Below, piece after piece: positions 42,120-51,143 of a stretch of DNA of 64,000 nucleotides. Below the pieces are notes generated by a model that worked only from the letters and a program-made list of their open reading frames with translations, made no database searches and was not told the origin of the DNA. Position 1 is the first letter of the stretch. Each line of letters begins with the position of its first letter. The position numbers were made by a program, and so were the translations under genes. This DNA is from Dehalococcoidia bacterium (GTDB taxonomy: Bacteria; Chloroflexota; Dehalococcoidia; SHYB01). The stretch covers positions 1 to 64,000 of the forward strand of contig SHYB01000002.1 of the NCBI GenBank assembly GCA_009693015.1, read 5' to 3'.

Positions 42120-43244
42120 CTACCGCGCCTTCGCCGGCGCACCCTCGCCGATGCCGTACACCCGCATCGCGTTCCCCGCCAGCAGCTTCTGCCGCTCCTC
42201 CGCAGGCACACCCCTCATCTCCTGCGCCAGGAACTCCTGCGTATGCGGGTAGTGCGAAAACGAATGCGGGTGATCGCTCGACCACATCATGTTGTCCACG
42301 CCGATCTCATGCCGGATGCGTATCCCCGCGCTGTCCTTGATAAACACCCACGAGCAATTCCTCTCAAAGTACCCGCTCGGCAGCATCTTCGGCTGATACC
42401 CTGCCAGCTTATGCCCCCGCTTGTGATTGTTATCCAGTTGCTCCCGCACATACGGTACCCATGCGCAGTCCACCTCGGAGAACACCACCTGCAGCTTGGG
42501 AAACCGATCCCACACCCCACTATAGATGAACTGGTTCACCCGATACGGCGCGTCCATGAACCGAAAGTCCGCCGACACCCTCATCCGCTTGTGGTCCGCC
42601 GGCGCTTCCGTCACCAGCGAAACGTGAATATTCACCGGCACGCCTGCCCCCTCGCACGCTGCCCACAGCCCATCATCCTCCGGCGCCGGATCGTTCCCTC
42701 CGCTGGGGTACATCCCCAGGTTGATCCCCTTCATCCCCGGCAGCTTCAGCGCCCGGTGCATCTCATCTATTGCGTCCTTCGCTCCAGTCGTCGGCAGCAT
42801 CGCCAGCCCCATCAGCCGCTCCGGCGCCTGCCGCGCATAGTCTGACAGCCAATCGTTGTACGCCCGGATGCACGCCAGATGAAACTCACGGTCCTTGTTA
42901 TTCCAAAACAGCGTATTCCCCACACGCGGCGTGGGGAACAGCAACTCCGCATCCACGCCGTCCTCATCCTGCTCCTTCACCCGCGCCGCCGCATCGTACC
43001 CGCCGCGCCGCGTGTTCTCCCACCGCACCCACCGCGACGTCTTCGTGCACGGGTCGCTCGCGATCTGGTTGTGCCCGAAATTAATCGGGTCTTGCGCCCC
43101 CTCCAGCATCCACGCATCCCCCATCTCCAAGCGCTCCATCCGCGGCGCGCGAGCCCTAAACTTCTCCGCTACCCGCTCCTGCCACAGCGCCGGCGGCTCA
43201 TTCACATGCGAATCGCCGGATATCAGCTTGTACCGTCGCGACAT
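42120..43244 (-). CDS. Amidohydrolase-2 family protein
   Basis: 374 residues. LISGDSHVNEPPALWQERV is the metal-binding start, VKEQDEDGVDAELLFPTPRV and AYNDWLSDYARQAPERLMGL the family middle. PVNIHVSLVT holds a His, and NMMWSSDHPHSFSHYPH the final Asp/His region. It is more distant from the tandem pair than they are from each other. The start at 43244 has GGAG upstream. It is followed at 43277 by the CaiB pair in the same direction, so the three genes probably form one catabolic operon. Confidence 0.92.
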   Translation of the reverse strand: MSRRYKLISGDSHVNEPPALWQERVAEKFRARAPRMERLEMGDAWMLEGAQDPINFGHNQIASDPCTKTSRWVRWENTRRGGYDAAARVKEQDEDGVDAELLFPTPRVGNTLFWNNKDREFHLACIRAYNDWLSDYARQAPERLMGLAMLPTTGAKDAIDEMHRALKLPGMKGINLGMYPSGGNDPAPEDDGLWAACEGAGVPVNIHVSLVTEAPADHKRMRVSADFRFMDAPYRVNQFIYSGVWDRFPKLQVVFSEVDCAWVPYVREQLDNNHKRGHKLAGYQPKMLPSGYFERNCSWVFIKDSAGIRIRHEIGVDNMMWSSDHPHSFSHYPHTQEFLAQEMRGVPAEERQKLLAGNAMRVYGIGEGAPAKAR

Positions 43245-43276
43245 AGCTCCCGCTCCTTTCGCTCCCTTGCCCAGCC

Positions 43277-44593
43277 TTACCGAATATGCGGGGCGAAGTC
43301 CATGCCGATCTGACCCTGTTTCTCCAGCGCCGCATACTCCCCATCGCTCTTGCCCAACAACTCGCGGTAGGCATAGCCATTGTGCTCGCCCAGCATACAC
43401 GGCGCCAGCCGCAGCCGGTTCCCCGTGCCCGACGACTTCCACATCAGCCCAGGGTACGGGTGCGACCCCGAATCGCTGTTCGACAGCACGTTGAAAAACT
43501 CCCGCGCCGCCAGCTGCCGGTCGGCGAACAGATCCCGATCGTCCATCACCACGCCCGCAGGCACGCCCCCCGCCTGCAACCGCTCCATCAGCGCCACATG
43601 CTCATGCTGCCGCGTCCATTCGCTGATAATCGCATCCAGCTCGTCCTGATGTTTCCACCGCGCCAGCGTATGCCGGAACCGCGCGTCCCCTGCCAGCTCC
43701 GGGCGTTCCATCGTCCGGCACAGCCCGCGCCACTCCTCGTCCGATCCCACCGCAATCGCGATCCAATGATCCACGCCCGCGCATGGATAGCAACCCTGCG
43801 GCGCATGCCGGCCGTCGCGATTCCGCAGTGCCGTCTGCACCCGGCCGTTCATCTGGAAATCCAGCACCGCCTCCTCGATCATCGGCACCAGCCCTTCCGT
43901 CTGTGACACCTCCACCACCTGCCCCTTCCCCGTCTCCCGCCGCTGCGCCAGCGCCGCCACCGTCGCCAGCGCCGCCGACAGCCCCGCCACCGCATCGGCG
44001 ATATACGTCAGCCCCCGGCTCGAAAGGTCCATGTCCGGATACCCCTGCAGCCAGGTATGCCCTGCCACACCTTCCATCTGAAACCCATACGCCCGAAAGC
44101 CCGCGTACCTCCCCGAAAGCCCAAACGCCGGCATCCGCACCAGCAGCGCATCCGGCCGCAGCCGCCGCATCCGCTCGTACGTAATCCCCATCTTCTCCAG
44201 CACCCCCGGCCCGTTATTCTCCACCAGCACATCGGACACCCGCATCATCTCGTCAAACACCGCCGCGCCTTCAGGCCCCTGCGTATCCACCGTCATAGAC
44301 AGCTTGTTGCGTGACGTGCTCTGAAACATCGGCCAGCGGTTCCACGGCCGCGGCCCCGGCTCCCAGTTCCAGTACGCCATCCGCCACGAATCATTTGTGC
44401 GGATGTACTCTTTCGATGGCCGCGCCATCCACCCCCGCGTCGCCATCGGAAAGAAATTGAGCGACTCCAGGCGAATGACCTCCGCGCCCCAGTCCGCCAG
44501 CAGCATGGACGCCCCAGGCCCCGCCCACGACTGCGTGATGTCCAGCACGCGAATGCCCTCCAGCGGCAAACCCGTCCGCGCCTCAAATGACAT
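43277..44593 (-). CDS. CaiB/BaiF (family III) CoA-transferase, subunit with catalytic Asp
   Basis: 438 residues. IRVLDITQSWAGPGASMLLA and VSDVLVENNGPGVLEKMG are family landmarks. TYIADAVAGLSAAL carries Asp200 at the nucleophile position, followed by TGKGQVVEVSQ. It has the TRGWMARPSKEY and WNRWPMFQSTSRNKLSMTVD stretches shared with the 6501-7802 protein. The start overlaps the previous gene's end by 11 bases. With that gene it forms the second two-gene CoA-transferase module. Confidence 0.92.
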   Translation of the reverse strand: MSFEARTGLPLEGIRVLDITQSWAGPGASMLLADWGAEVIRLESLNFFPMATRGWMARPSKEYIRTNDSWRMAYWNWEPGPRPWNRWPMFQSTSRNKLSMTVDTQGPEGAAVFDEMMRVSDVLVENNGPGVLEKMGITYERMRRLRPDALLVRMPAFGLSGRYAGFRAYGFQMEGVAGHTWLQGYPDMDLSSRGLTYIADAVAGLSAALATVAALAQRRETGKGQVVEVSQTEGLVPMIEEAVLDFQMNGRVQTALRNRDGRHAPQGCYPCAGVDHWIAIAVGSDEEWRGLCRTMERPELAGDARFRHTLARWKHQDELDAIISEWTRQHEHVALMERLQAGGVPAGVVMDDRDLFADRQLAAREFFNVLSNSDSGSHPYPGLMWKSSGTGNRLRLAPCMLGEHNGYAYRELLGKSDGEYAALEKQGQIGMDFAPHIR

Positions 44594-45869
44594 CGCGCTG
44601 CCTCAACATCGCCACCTCAAGCGGCGAAAGCCCCAACTCCCCGCAGTACACCGGCGCGTTGTGCTCCCCAAGCATCGGCGCCGCGCCCAGCTGCGGCAGC
44701 CGCGCCTCTCCGAAGCGCATGTTCCCCCCGGCATGCTCCAACCGCCCCGCCACTGGATGCCCCACCCCCTGCCACAGCCCCCGCTCCTGGAAAAACGCCT
44801 CCTCCAGCAGGCTCTCCGGGTTGTACACCGGCGTGAACGGGAACCGCCGCTCCTGCGCAAACGTGCAGATCTCCTCCATCGTCCGCTCCAGCAGCCACGG
44901 CAGCAAGTACTCGATGTCGAACTCATCGGATCGCCCTGGCACCGCCCGCGACTCCACCGTGGCGTACCGCGGGTCTTCCAGCGCCCGCTCCCACCCCATC
45001 ATCCGCACAAACCGCTCGAACGCCTGGTCCGTCACCGAGATATTCACGAACCCGTCTTTGCACGGGCGCACGCCCGCTCCCAGCAGCGTCCCCGCAGGCC
45101 GCCGTCCATTGATAATCCCCGTGTACTGATGCGCGATCAGCTGCGTCGTCCGCCGGTCCTGGCTTGACGCCAGCGCCTCAAACAGCGATACGTCCACATG
45201 ATCCCCCTCCACCCTCGCGCCCACGCCCCCCCCGCGCGCGCCATAGCCCCCCCGCGAGCCATAACCATAGTACGACGTCACCGCCGCCAGCGCCGCCAGG
45301 TATCCTGCCTGATGCATCGCCACGCTCCCCGCCAGCTTATGCGGCTCCCGCTCCGGCAGCCCCGTGGAGAACATCGCCCCGCCCATGGCGTAGGTGATGA
45401 TCTCGCTCGTCTTCCAATCGCGGTACGGCCCATCCTGCCCGAACCCACTGACAGACACCGTCACCAGCCGGGGAAACCTCGCCTGAAAGTCTGCCGCGCC
45501 CAGCCCCCAGCCCGCCATCGCTCCCGGGGGAAAACTTTCCACCAGAATGTCGCAACCCTCCAGCAGCGCCGGCAACAGCCTCCGCCCCATCGCCGATCCC
45601 ACGTCCAGCGTCACGCCCCGCTTGGAAGTATTGAGATGGAGAAACAAGCCGCTCTTCTCCGGGTGCGGCACGTCGCCGGGAAACGGCCCTACCTGGCGCG
45701 ATGGGTCGCCATCGCGCGGCGGCTCCACCTTTAGCACGGACGCCCCCAACGTCGCCAGCAGCTTGGCGCAAAACGGGCCGGCGATCCCCGTGCTCAGGTC
45801 CACCACACGCACCCCATGCAGCGGCGCCGTCCCCTTCGCCGTAGCCTTCGCCACCCTAGCCGGAATCAT
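44583..45869 (-). CDS. CaiB/BaiF (family III) CoA-transferase, subunit without catalytic Asp
   Basis: 428 residues. It resembles the 5290-6501 protein (GPFPGDVPHPEKSGLFLHLN, CDILVESFPPGAM, GFGQDGPYRDWKTSE). At the nucleophile position, four residues before the conserved Gly in AMHQAGYLAAL, there is Met185. A Gly/Arg/Tyr-rich insertion (YGYGSRGGYGARGGGVGARV) follows, where other members have a short turn before DHVDVSLFE. It is therefore probably a non-catalytic partner. No good Shine-Dalgarno precedes the ATG, which lies at the edge of a duplicated 3' piece of the neighbouring dehydrogenase gene. Confidence 0.88.
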   Translation of the reverse strand: MIPARVAKATAKGTAPLHGVRVVDLSTGIAGPFCAKLLATLGASVLKVEPPRDGDPSRQVGPFPGDVPHPEKSGLFLHLNTSKRGVTLDVGSAMGRRLLPALLEGCDILVESFPPGAMAGWGLGAADFQARFPRLVTVSVSGFGQDGPYRDWKTSEIITYAMGGAMFSTGLPEREPHKLAGSVAMHQAGYLAALAAVTSYYGYGSRGGYGARGGGVGARVEGDHVDVSLFEALASSQDRRTTQLIAHQYTGIINGRRPAGTLLGAGVRPCKDGFVNISVTDQAFERFVRMMGWERALEDPRYATVESRAVPGRSDEFDIEYLLPWLLERTMEEICTFAQERRFPFTPVYNPESLLEEAFFQERGLWQGVGHPVAGRLEHAGGNMRFGEARLPQLGAAPMLGEHNAPVYCGELGLSPLEVAMLRQRDVI

Positions 45870-45964
45870 CCGCGTCGCCCGCCGCCTGGCGCGGCAGCCC
45901 CAGGCCCCGGCCCTCGATCAAGTTGCGCTGGCTTTCCGACGTGCCCGCCCCAATGGTCGCCGCA
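45869..45964 (-). repeat. Duplicated 3' end of the acyl-CoA dehydrogenase gene
   Basis: About 95 bases here repeat the last codons and 3' flank of the gene at 46027-47211, offset by 141 bases. It still reads ATIGAGTSESQRNLIEGRGL and GLPRQAAGD, with the stop codon changed. The copied flank runs up to the ATG of the CaiB gene. Confidence 0.8.
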
Positions 45965-46026
45965 CCCGCGCAGCGGTGCCCCGAACAAATTCCTAATCGC
46001 ACCCATCATGCCGCGTCGCCCGCCGC

Positions 46027-47211
46027 CTAACGCGGCAGCCCCAGGCCACGGCCCGCTATCAAGTTGCGCTGGATTTCCGACGTGCCCGCCCCAATGGTCG
46101 CCGCAATCGTATACAGGTACTGGTGCTCCAGCCCGCCGTCCAGCGGCGCGCCGCGCTGATGCGGCTCCAGTTGCCCGTACAGCCCCACGATCTCCATCAG
46201 CCCCCGCATCGCCCGCTGCCACAGCTCCGTGGCGAACACCTTCACCATGGCCGCCTCCTTAGCATACGGCACCCCGTGGTGCTGCATCCACGCCACGCGG
46301 TAGGATTGCACCCGGCACACCTGGATCGCCACCGCCAGGTCCGCCAGCTTGTGCCGCGTCAGCGCCCCGTCCAGCGGAGAGAAGCGCGTGCCTTTTTGCG
46401 TCTGCAAATATGCAATCGTATCCTCCAGCATGCTGCGCATCACCGCGGAAAACCCCACATTGCTGCGCTCCAGGTTCAGCGTCGTCGTCGCCACATACCA
46501 GCCGGTATTCTCCTCCCCCACGATATTGCGCGCCGGCACCCGCACATCCTTCAAGAACACCTCGTTGAAGTCATGCTGATTGGCAATGTTCACCAGCGGC
46601 CGCACCTCAATCCCCGGCGTCTTCATATCTACCAGGAAGTACGATATCCCCTTGTGCTTCGGCGCGTTGGGATCGGTGCGCGCCAGCAGGTGCATCCACT
46701 GCGCCCGGTGCCCACGGGAGGTCCACACCTTCTGCCCGTTGATCACATAGTCGTCGCCGTCACGCACCGCCCGCGTCCGCAGACTCGCTAGGTCGGAACC
46801 CGCCTCCGGCTCGCTGAAGCCCTGCGCCCAGATCACCTCACCCCGCGCCATCGGCGGCAGATGCTCCCGCTTCTGCTCCTCCGTCCCGTGCGCGATCAAG
46901 AGCGGCCCCACCATCCCTACCCCGCCCATGTCCCGCCCCGGCGCCCGGTGGTACTCCATCTCCTCGCTGAAAACCGTCTGCCGCAGAATGTCCGCCCCCC
47001 CGCCCCCGAACTCCTTAGGCCAGGACATCGCCAGCCAGCCTCGCTCCTTCAACTTGCCGCGCATCTCCCGCTCAAACGGGTAGTACCCCTCCTCGATATG
47101 CCCCATCACCCCGATCCACCGCGACTTCCAATCGGCGGGCAGATCCCGCTTCAAAAAGGCGCGCACCTCCTCGCGGAATGCCTCATCCTCGGGACGAAAG
47201 CGAAAGTCCAT
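46027..47211 (-). CDS. Acyl-CoA dehydrogenase
   Basis: 394 residues. MDFRFRPEDEAFREEVRAFL at the start; WAQGFSEPEAGSDLASLRTR and GQKVWTSRGHRAQWMHLLAR in the flavin/acyl region; IGAGTSEIQRNLIAGRGLGL at the end. It has the full length and order of a FAD acyl-CoA dehydrogenase and is similar to the gene at 38280-39467. It lies upstream of and in line with the CaiB pair and the amidohydrolase, consistent with activation of an acid to its CoA ester followed by oxidation. The substrate is unknown. Confidence 0.94.
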   Translation of the reverse strand: MDFRFRPEDEAFREEVRAFLKRDLPADWKSRWIGVMGHIEEGYYPFEREMRGKLKERGWLAMSWPKEFGGGGADILRQTVFSEEMEYHRAPGRDMGGVGMVGPLLIAHGTEEQKREHLPPMARGEVIWAQGFSEPEAGSDLASLRTRAVRDGDDYVINGQKVWTSRGHRAQWMHLLARTDPNAPKHKGISYFLVDMKTPGIEVRPLVNIANQHDFNEVFLKDVRVPARNIVGEENTGWYVATTTLNLERSNVGFSAVMRSMLEDTIAYLQTQKGTRFSPLDGALTRHKLADLAVAIQVCRVQSYRVAWMQHHGVPYAKEAAMVKVFATELWQRAMRGLMEIVGLYGQLEPHQRGAPLDGGLEHQYLYTIAATIGAGTSEIQRNLIAGRGLGLPR

Positions 47212-47367
47212 GCCTCGTGCCGCTCCCTGACCGTGCTGCCGAGATTATCCTAGCCCCGCTGCCAGGAATCAAGCATCCACAGCATAGTCCTCCTCCTAAC
47301 CCTCTCCCCCTCGATGGGGCTTTGCTCCAAAACCGCTCATGGGGAAAGGTGAGGCTCTCCGCAAGGA

Positions 47368-47480
47368 GTGCAGGGGGGCGCAGCCCCTTTGCACGGGGGT
47401 TACAGGGGGACACCCCCTGTAACCCCCTCTTCACCCCCTTCCAGGAAAGGAAGGGGGTGAAGAGGGGGATGGCTCGTTGG
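47368..47480 (+). repeat. Modular repeat, divergent copy L (hairpins only)
   Basis: 47212-47754 holds no gene. Hairpin 1 is GTGCAGGGGGGC/GCCCCTTTGCAC, hairpin 2 TTACAGGGGGACACCCCCTGTAA, and a third hairpin pairs CTTCACCCCCTTCC with GGAAGGGGGTGAAG. There is no G block. After it the DNA is AT-richer without a clear gene. Confidence 0.65.
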
Positions 47481-47700
47481 TATAGCTCCAAGAACGATTG
47501 GGGAGGCGTAACAAATTTGCTGGAATATTGGATAGGAACCCTCTGCTCGGGGGAGAGTTGGAGAGAAGGTATCCGCGCTCCCCACCGCCCACATCTCTTC
47601 CCCGCGAATGATACTTGACAGCCCATGTCAAGGGGGTTTATTCTTACATTGAGAACGTATGTTTCCAGTGCCTCGGCACCACGCCAACACCTGCCACAAC

Positions 47701-47728
47701 AAAAGGCCCCGCTTTCGCGGGGCCTTTT
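47701..47728 (-). terminator. Terminator of the ribosomal protein cluster
   Basis: AAAAGGCCCCGC, loop TTTC, GCGGGGCCTTTT. It lies about 27 bases after the rpsI stop (47755), with a T-run on both strands. Confidence 0.93.
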
Positions 47729-47754
47729 GTCTGCCGGCGTATAAACCCTGAGAG

Positions 47755-48162
47755 CTAGCGCTTCGTGTACTGAGGCGCCTTCCGTGCGCGCTTCAGCCCG
47801 TACTTCTTGCGCTCCTTCTCCCGTGGATCCCGCGTCATCATCCCGTTCTTCCGCAACACTGGCCGCAGGTTCTCATCAAACGCCACCAGCGCCCGCGCCA
47901 ACCCGTGACGCACCGCACCCGCCTGCGAATGCACCCCGCCGCCGTTCACCTTCACCATCGCGTTGAAGCGGTTCGCCGTGGCCGTCACCCGCAGAGGCTC
48001 CAGCACTTCAAACTGCAACGCCTCCATGGGAATCGCCTCTTCCAACGGCTTCCCGTTCACCACCACCGTGCCGCTTCCAGAGACGATGCGCACCTGCGCC
48101 ACCGACCTCTTCCTGCGACCCGTCCCTTGATAATACTGATTCGTCTGCGTACCTGTCGTCAC
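47755..48162 (-). CDS. rpsI: 30S ribosomal protein uS9
   Basis: 135 residues. YYQGTGRRKRSVAQVRIVSG at the start, VNGGGVHSQAGAVRHGLARA in the middle and the Arg/Lys-rich end KYGLKRARKAPQYTKR, which in uS9 reaches the P-site tRNA. It is the last gene of the cluster, 24 bases after rplM, with which it is normally paired. Confidence 0.97.
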   Translation of the reverse strand: MTTGTQTNQYYQGTGRRKRSVAQVRIVSGSGTVVVNGKPLEEAIPMEALQFEVLEPLRVTATANRFNAMVKVNGGGVHSQAGAVRHGLARALVAFDENLRPVLRKNGMMTRDPREKERKKYGLKRARKAPQYTKR

Positions 48163-48186
48163 ATCCTGCCTCCGCTGCCGTCGCCC

Positions 48187-48735
48187 TTAGGCGCTCTGGC
48201 CCTTCTCTGCCGGCTTCGACTCTGCCGCCGCTGACGGCGCTGCCGCCGCCGCTCGCACAGTTGCCTTCTTATTATCCCGCACGCGGCCCGGCCTCATCGG
48301 CGCCGCCGCCTCTTTCACCTGCGCCCCGTGAGGATGCGTCGCCTCCCCATACACCTTCAGCTTGGTCATCAGCGTCCGTCCCAGCGATCCCTTCGGCAGC
48401 ATCCCCCACACCGCGTTCTCGATCACACGGCGCGGGTGCCGCTGCAACAGCGAATCGAACGACTCCGCCTTCAACCCACCGGGATAGCCGCTGTGGGTGA
48501 AGTACGTCTTATCCCGCAGCTTCTTCGCCGTGGTCCGCACCTTGGACGCGTTGATCACCACCACAAAGTCGCCGGTATCCAGGTTAGGCGTATAGGACGG
48601 CTTATCCTTCCCCTTCAGTATCTGCGCCACCTCGGACGCGACACGGCCCACCGGCCGGTCCGCCGCATCAATGACACGCCAGTTGTGCTGGATATCCCCA
48701 GCCTTGGGCACATAGGTCTTCATCATCGTCGCCAT
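48187..48735 (-). CDS. rplM: 50S ribosomal protein uL13
   Basis: 182 residues, about 35 longer than usual because of an Ala/Lys/Glu-rich C-terminal tail (RAAAAAPSAAAESKPAEKG). HNWRVIDAADRPVGRVASEV, DFVVVINASKVRTTAKKLRD and GMLPKGSLGRTLMTKLKVY are diagnostic. The start at 48735 has GGGGAGA six bases upstream. Confidence 0.97.
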   Translation of the reverse strand: MATMMKTYVPKAGDIQHNWRVIDAADRPVGRVASEVAQILKGKDKPSYTPNLDTGDFVVVINASKVRTTAKKLRDKTYFTHSGYPGGLKAESFDSLLQRHPRRVIENAVWGMLPKGSLGRTLMTKLKVYGEATHPHGAQVKEAAAPMRPGRVRDNKKATVRAAAAAPSAAAESKPAEKGQSA

Positions 48736-48757
48736 AGCTATCTCCCCTGCCAATCTC

Positions 48758-49537
48758 TCATGCCGCCGCCTGCGCCTTCGCCGGCGGAAAGCCCTCGTAC
48801 CGAATCGCTTGCAAACACAGCCCTCGCGCCGGAAGCGTCGGCTGCGCCGTCCCGCGCCGTGGCCGCTCCAGCAACCCTTCCACATCTTTCGCCGTCATCT
48901 TCCCCAGCCCCACCTGCACCAGGCATCCCGCCATGCGCCGCACCTGCTGGTGCAGGAAAGCGTTTCCCCAAACCCGCAGCACCACCACATCGCCGGAGCG
49001 CACCACCGTGAACGCATCGATCCGCTTGCGAGTGTCCGCCCCCTTCGGGGCCAGCGGCCCCGCGAAGCTGGCGAAGTCATGCTCCCCCACAAGCGCCGCT
49101 GCCGCTGCCGCCATCGCCGCCATATCCAGCGACTGCGGGACAACGTGCGCGCGATACCTCAGCAGAGGAGAGGACGTCGTCCGGTTGAGCACCAGGTACT
49201 CATACTCCCGCTGTCGCGCCGCCGTCTGCACGCTGAAGCCTGCCGCCACCTCATACGCGCCCAGCACGCTCACGTCCTCCGGCAGAAAGTGGTTCAGCGC
49301 ACCCACATACGTTGCCGCCGGGTACGCCGCTGCCGCGCGAAAGCTCGCCACCTGGCCCGCGGCGTGCACGCCCGCATCGGTGCGGCTGGCGCACATCACG
49401 CGGACGCGCTCCCCGGTGAACCGCGCCACGGCCTGTTCCAGCTCACCCTGCACGGTTGGGCCGTTGGGCTGTAGCTGGAACCCGTGGAAGCGGGTGCCGT
49501 CATACTCTAAAACGAGGGCTATTTTGGTAAGGTGCAT
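48758..49537 (-). CDS. truA: tRNA pseudouridine synthase A
   Basis: 259 residues. It converts uridines 38-40 of tRNA anticodon arms to pseudouridine. LVLEYDGTRFHGFQLQPNGP, ASRTDAGVHAAGQVASF with the catalytic Asp, and GNAFLHQQVRRMAGCLVQVG are diagnostic. It lies between rplQ and rplM, a common position. The true start is the ATG at 49537, where MHLTKIALVLEYDGT begins; the open frame before it is not conserved-looking. Confidence 0.96.
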   Translation of the reverse strand: MHLTKIALVLEYDGTRFHGFQLQPNGPTVQGELEQAVARFTGERVRVMCASRTDAGVHAAGQVASFRAAAAYPAATYVGALNHFLPEDVSVLGAYEVAAGFSVQTAARQREYEYLVLNRTTSSPLLRYRAHVVPQSLDMAAMAAAAAALVGEHDFASFAGPLAPKGADTRKRIDAFTVVRSGDVVVLRVWGNAFLHQQVRRMAGCLVQVGLGKMTAKDVEGLLERPRRGTAQPTLPARGLCLQAIRYEGFPPAKAQAAA

Positions 49538-49559
49538 TGCTGGGTCCGGTCTCCGACGG

Positions 49560-49910
49560 TTACACCAGCTCCAACTTGACCATCGGAGCGTTATCGCCCT
49601 TCCGCGGGCCAAGCCGGATAAGGCGCGTGTAGCCGCCCACGCGCGCTTCGTAGCGTGGCGCAAGCTCGCCGAACAGCTTCTTCACCACTGTATCGTCGTA
49701 CACAAACTCCAGCGCCTGGCGGCGATGATGCAGCGTCTTCCCTTTGCCCAGGGTAATCATCTTCTCCGCCAGCCCGCGCACTTCCTTCGCTTTCGCCTCC
49801 GTCGTCACAATGTGCTCATGCCGCAGCAGGTCCGTAACCTGACTGCGATAGAGCGCCCTCCGCGCCGCGGAGTCCCGACTGAGATGCCGGCCAGACTTCA
49901 TATGCTGCAT
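49560..49910 (-). CDS. rplQ: 50S ribosomal protein bL17
   Basis: 116 residues. [40 protein letters not shown] and [20 protein letters not shown] fit the family. It follows rpoA, as in most bacteria. The first ATG has AAGG at good spacing. Confidence 0.97.
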   Translation of the reverse strand: MQHMKSGRHLSRDSAARRALYRSQVTDLLRHEHIVTTEAKAKEVRGLAEKMITLGKGKTLHHRRQALEFVYDDTVVKKLFGELAPRYEARVGGYTRLIRLGPRKGDNAPMVKLELV

Positions 49911-49943
49911 AAGTTGCCTTCCGAACCGTATGCGCCAGGGGCG

Positions 49944-51131
49944 CTACCTTTTCTTCTCCGACTCGCCAAAACCTTCCGGCTTCTCCACCAGCAGCGCACG
50001 CAGCGCCGCCAGATCATGCAATCGCTCACCGCGACCGCCAAGCTCCTTGCCTTCCTTCTCCTCACCGCCTCGCCGCGGCTTCTCCGCCGCCGGCTTCATC
50101 GGCTGCGGCGCGGCGGCTTCAGGCGCCGTAGCACCGGCGGCCGTCGCTTCCGTCACCGGCTCCGGCTGCTTCAGGCCCATCGCCTCCAAGCGTTCATAAA
50201 GCTCCACCAACGACTTCTGGCCGAAGTTCTTGATCTTCAGCAGCTCGTCGCGGCTCTTCTCCAGCACCTCGCCCACCTTATTGATCTTACTCCGCTTGAG
50301 GCAGTTCAGCGTACGCGCCGACAACTCCAGCCGCTCGATGGGCATGTTGTACACTTCCGACGGCATCGCGTGCGCCAGCGACGACTCGCCCAGCGGCGCC
50401 GCAATCGGCGATCCCAGCGAGGCGAATTGATGGAACGAGTCCACCAGAATCTGCCCCGCCTCCCGCACCACCTCCTTCGGCGTCTTCGAGCCGTCGGTCG
50501 TCACTTCCAGCACCAGCCGCTCGTAGTCCGTCACCTGCCCCACGCGCGTCTTCTCCACAACGTAGCTTACCTTGCGGATCGGTACGTAGATCGCGTCCAC
50601 CGGCAGCACGCCAATCGGCATGCCGTCCATTGGCGCCGCGGGGACAAAACCCTTCCCCACGTTGCAGAAGAACTCCACCACGATCTTTGCCTTCGGCGAA
50701 TCCAGCGTGGCCAGGTGCAACTCCGGGTTCACCACGTCATAGTCCGCGGTCGGCTGAATATCGCCCGCCGTGACCACTCCCGGCCCCTGCACCTGCAGGC
50801 GCATCGTGCCCGCGCGACTGCTGTGCGCGCGCAGCCGAATCCCCTTGATGTTCAGCAGGATCTCCGCTACATCCTCCCGCACATCCGGCAAAGTAGAATA
50901 CTCGTGCTGCACACCCTCAATCTGCACTGCCGTCACCGCCGCCCCAGGCAGCGATCCCAGCAGCACCCGCCGCAGCGAGTTGCCCAGGGTAACCCCGAAC
51001 CCCCGCTCCAGCGGCTCTATGGCGAACTTGCCGTAATTGTCAGTTGTCTCCACCACCTCAATCTCGGGCTTCGACAGCTGCTCAATGAAAGGCGATTCCG
51101 TCTCCGTCTCCATCCCTATACCTGTTGTCAC
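49944..51131 (-). CDS. rpoA: DNA-directed RNA polymerase subunit alpha
   Basis: 395 residues from a GTG; an ATG six codons later is also possible. The N-terminal domain has IEPLERGFGVTLGNSLRRVL, which directs dimer formation. The C-terminal domain, SKINKVGEVLEKSRDELLKI and KNFGQKSLVELYERLEAMGL, contacts UP elements and activators. After it comes an extra tail of about 65 residues (TEATAAGATAPEAAAPQPMK and more), unusual for this subunit. Confidence 0.96.
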   Translation of the reverse strand: MTTGIGMETETESPFIEQLSKPEIEVVETTDNYGKFAIEPLERGFGVTLGNSLRRVLLGSLPGAAVTAVQIEGVQHEYSTLPDVREDVAEILLNIKGIRLRAHSSRAGTMRLQVQGPGVVTAGDIQPTADYDVVNPELHLATLDSPKAKIVVEFFCNVGKGFVPAAPMDGMPIGVLPVDAIYVPIRKVSYVVEKTRVGQVTDYERLVLEVTTDGSKTPKEVVREAGQILVDSFHQFASLGSPIAAPLGESSLAHAMPSEVYNMPIERLELSARTLNCLKRSKINKVGEVLEKSRDELLKIKNFGQKSLVELYERLEAMGLKQPEPVTEATAAGATAPEAAAPQPMKPAAEKPRRGGEEKEGKELGGRGERLHDLAALRALLVEKPEGFGESEKKR

Positions 51132-51143
51132 AACCCCATCTCC

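Noticed and set aside
47615-47645. TTGACA with a weak -10 near 47615-47644 on the plus strand
   Set aside because: No plus-strand gene follows; it faces the terminator of the ribosomal cluster, so it was not called as a promoter.
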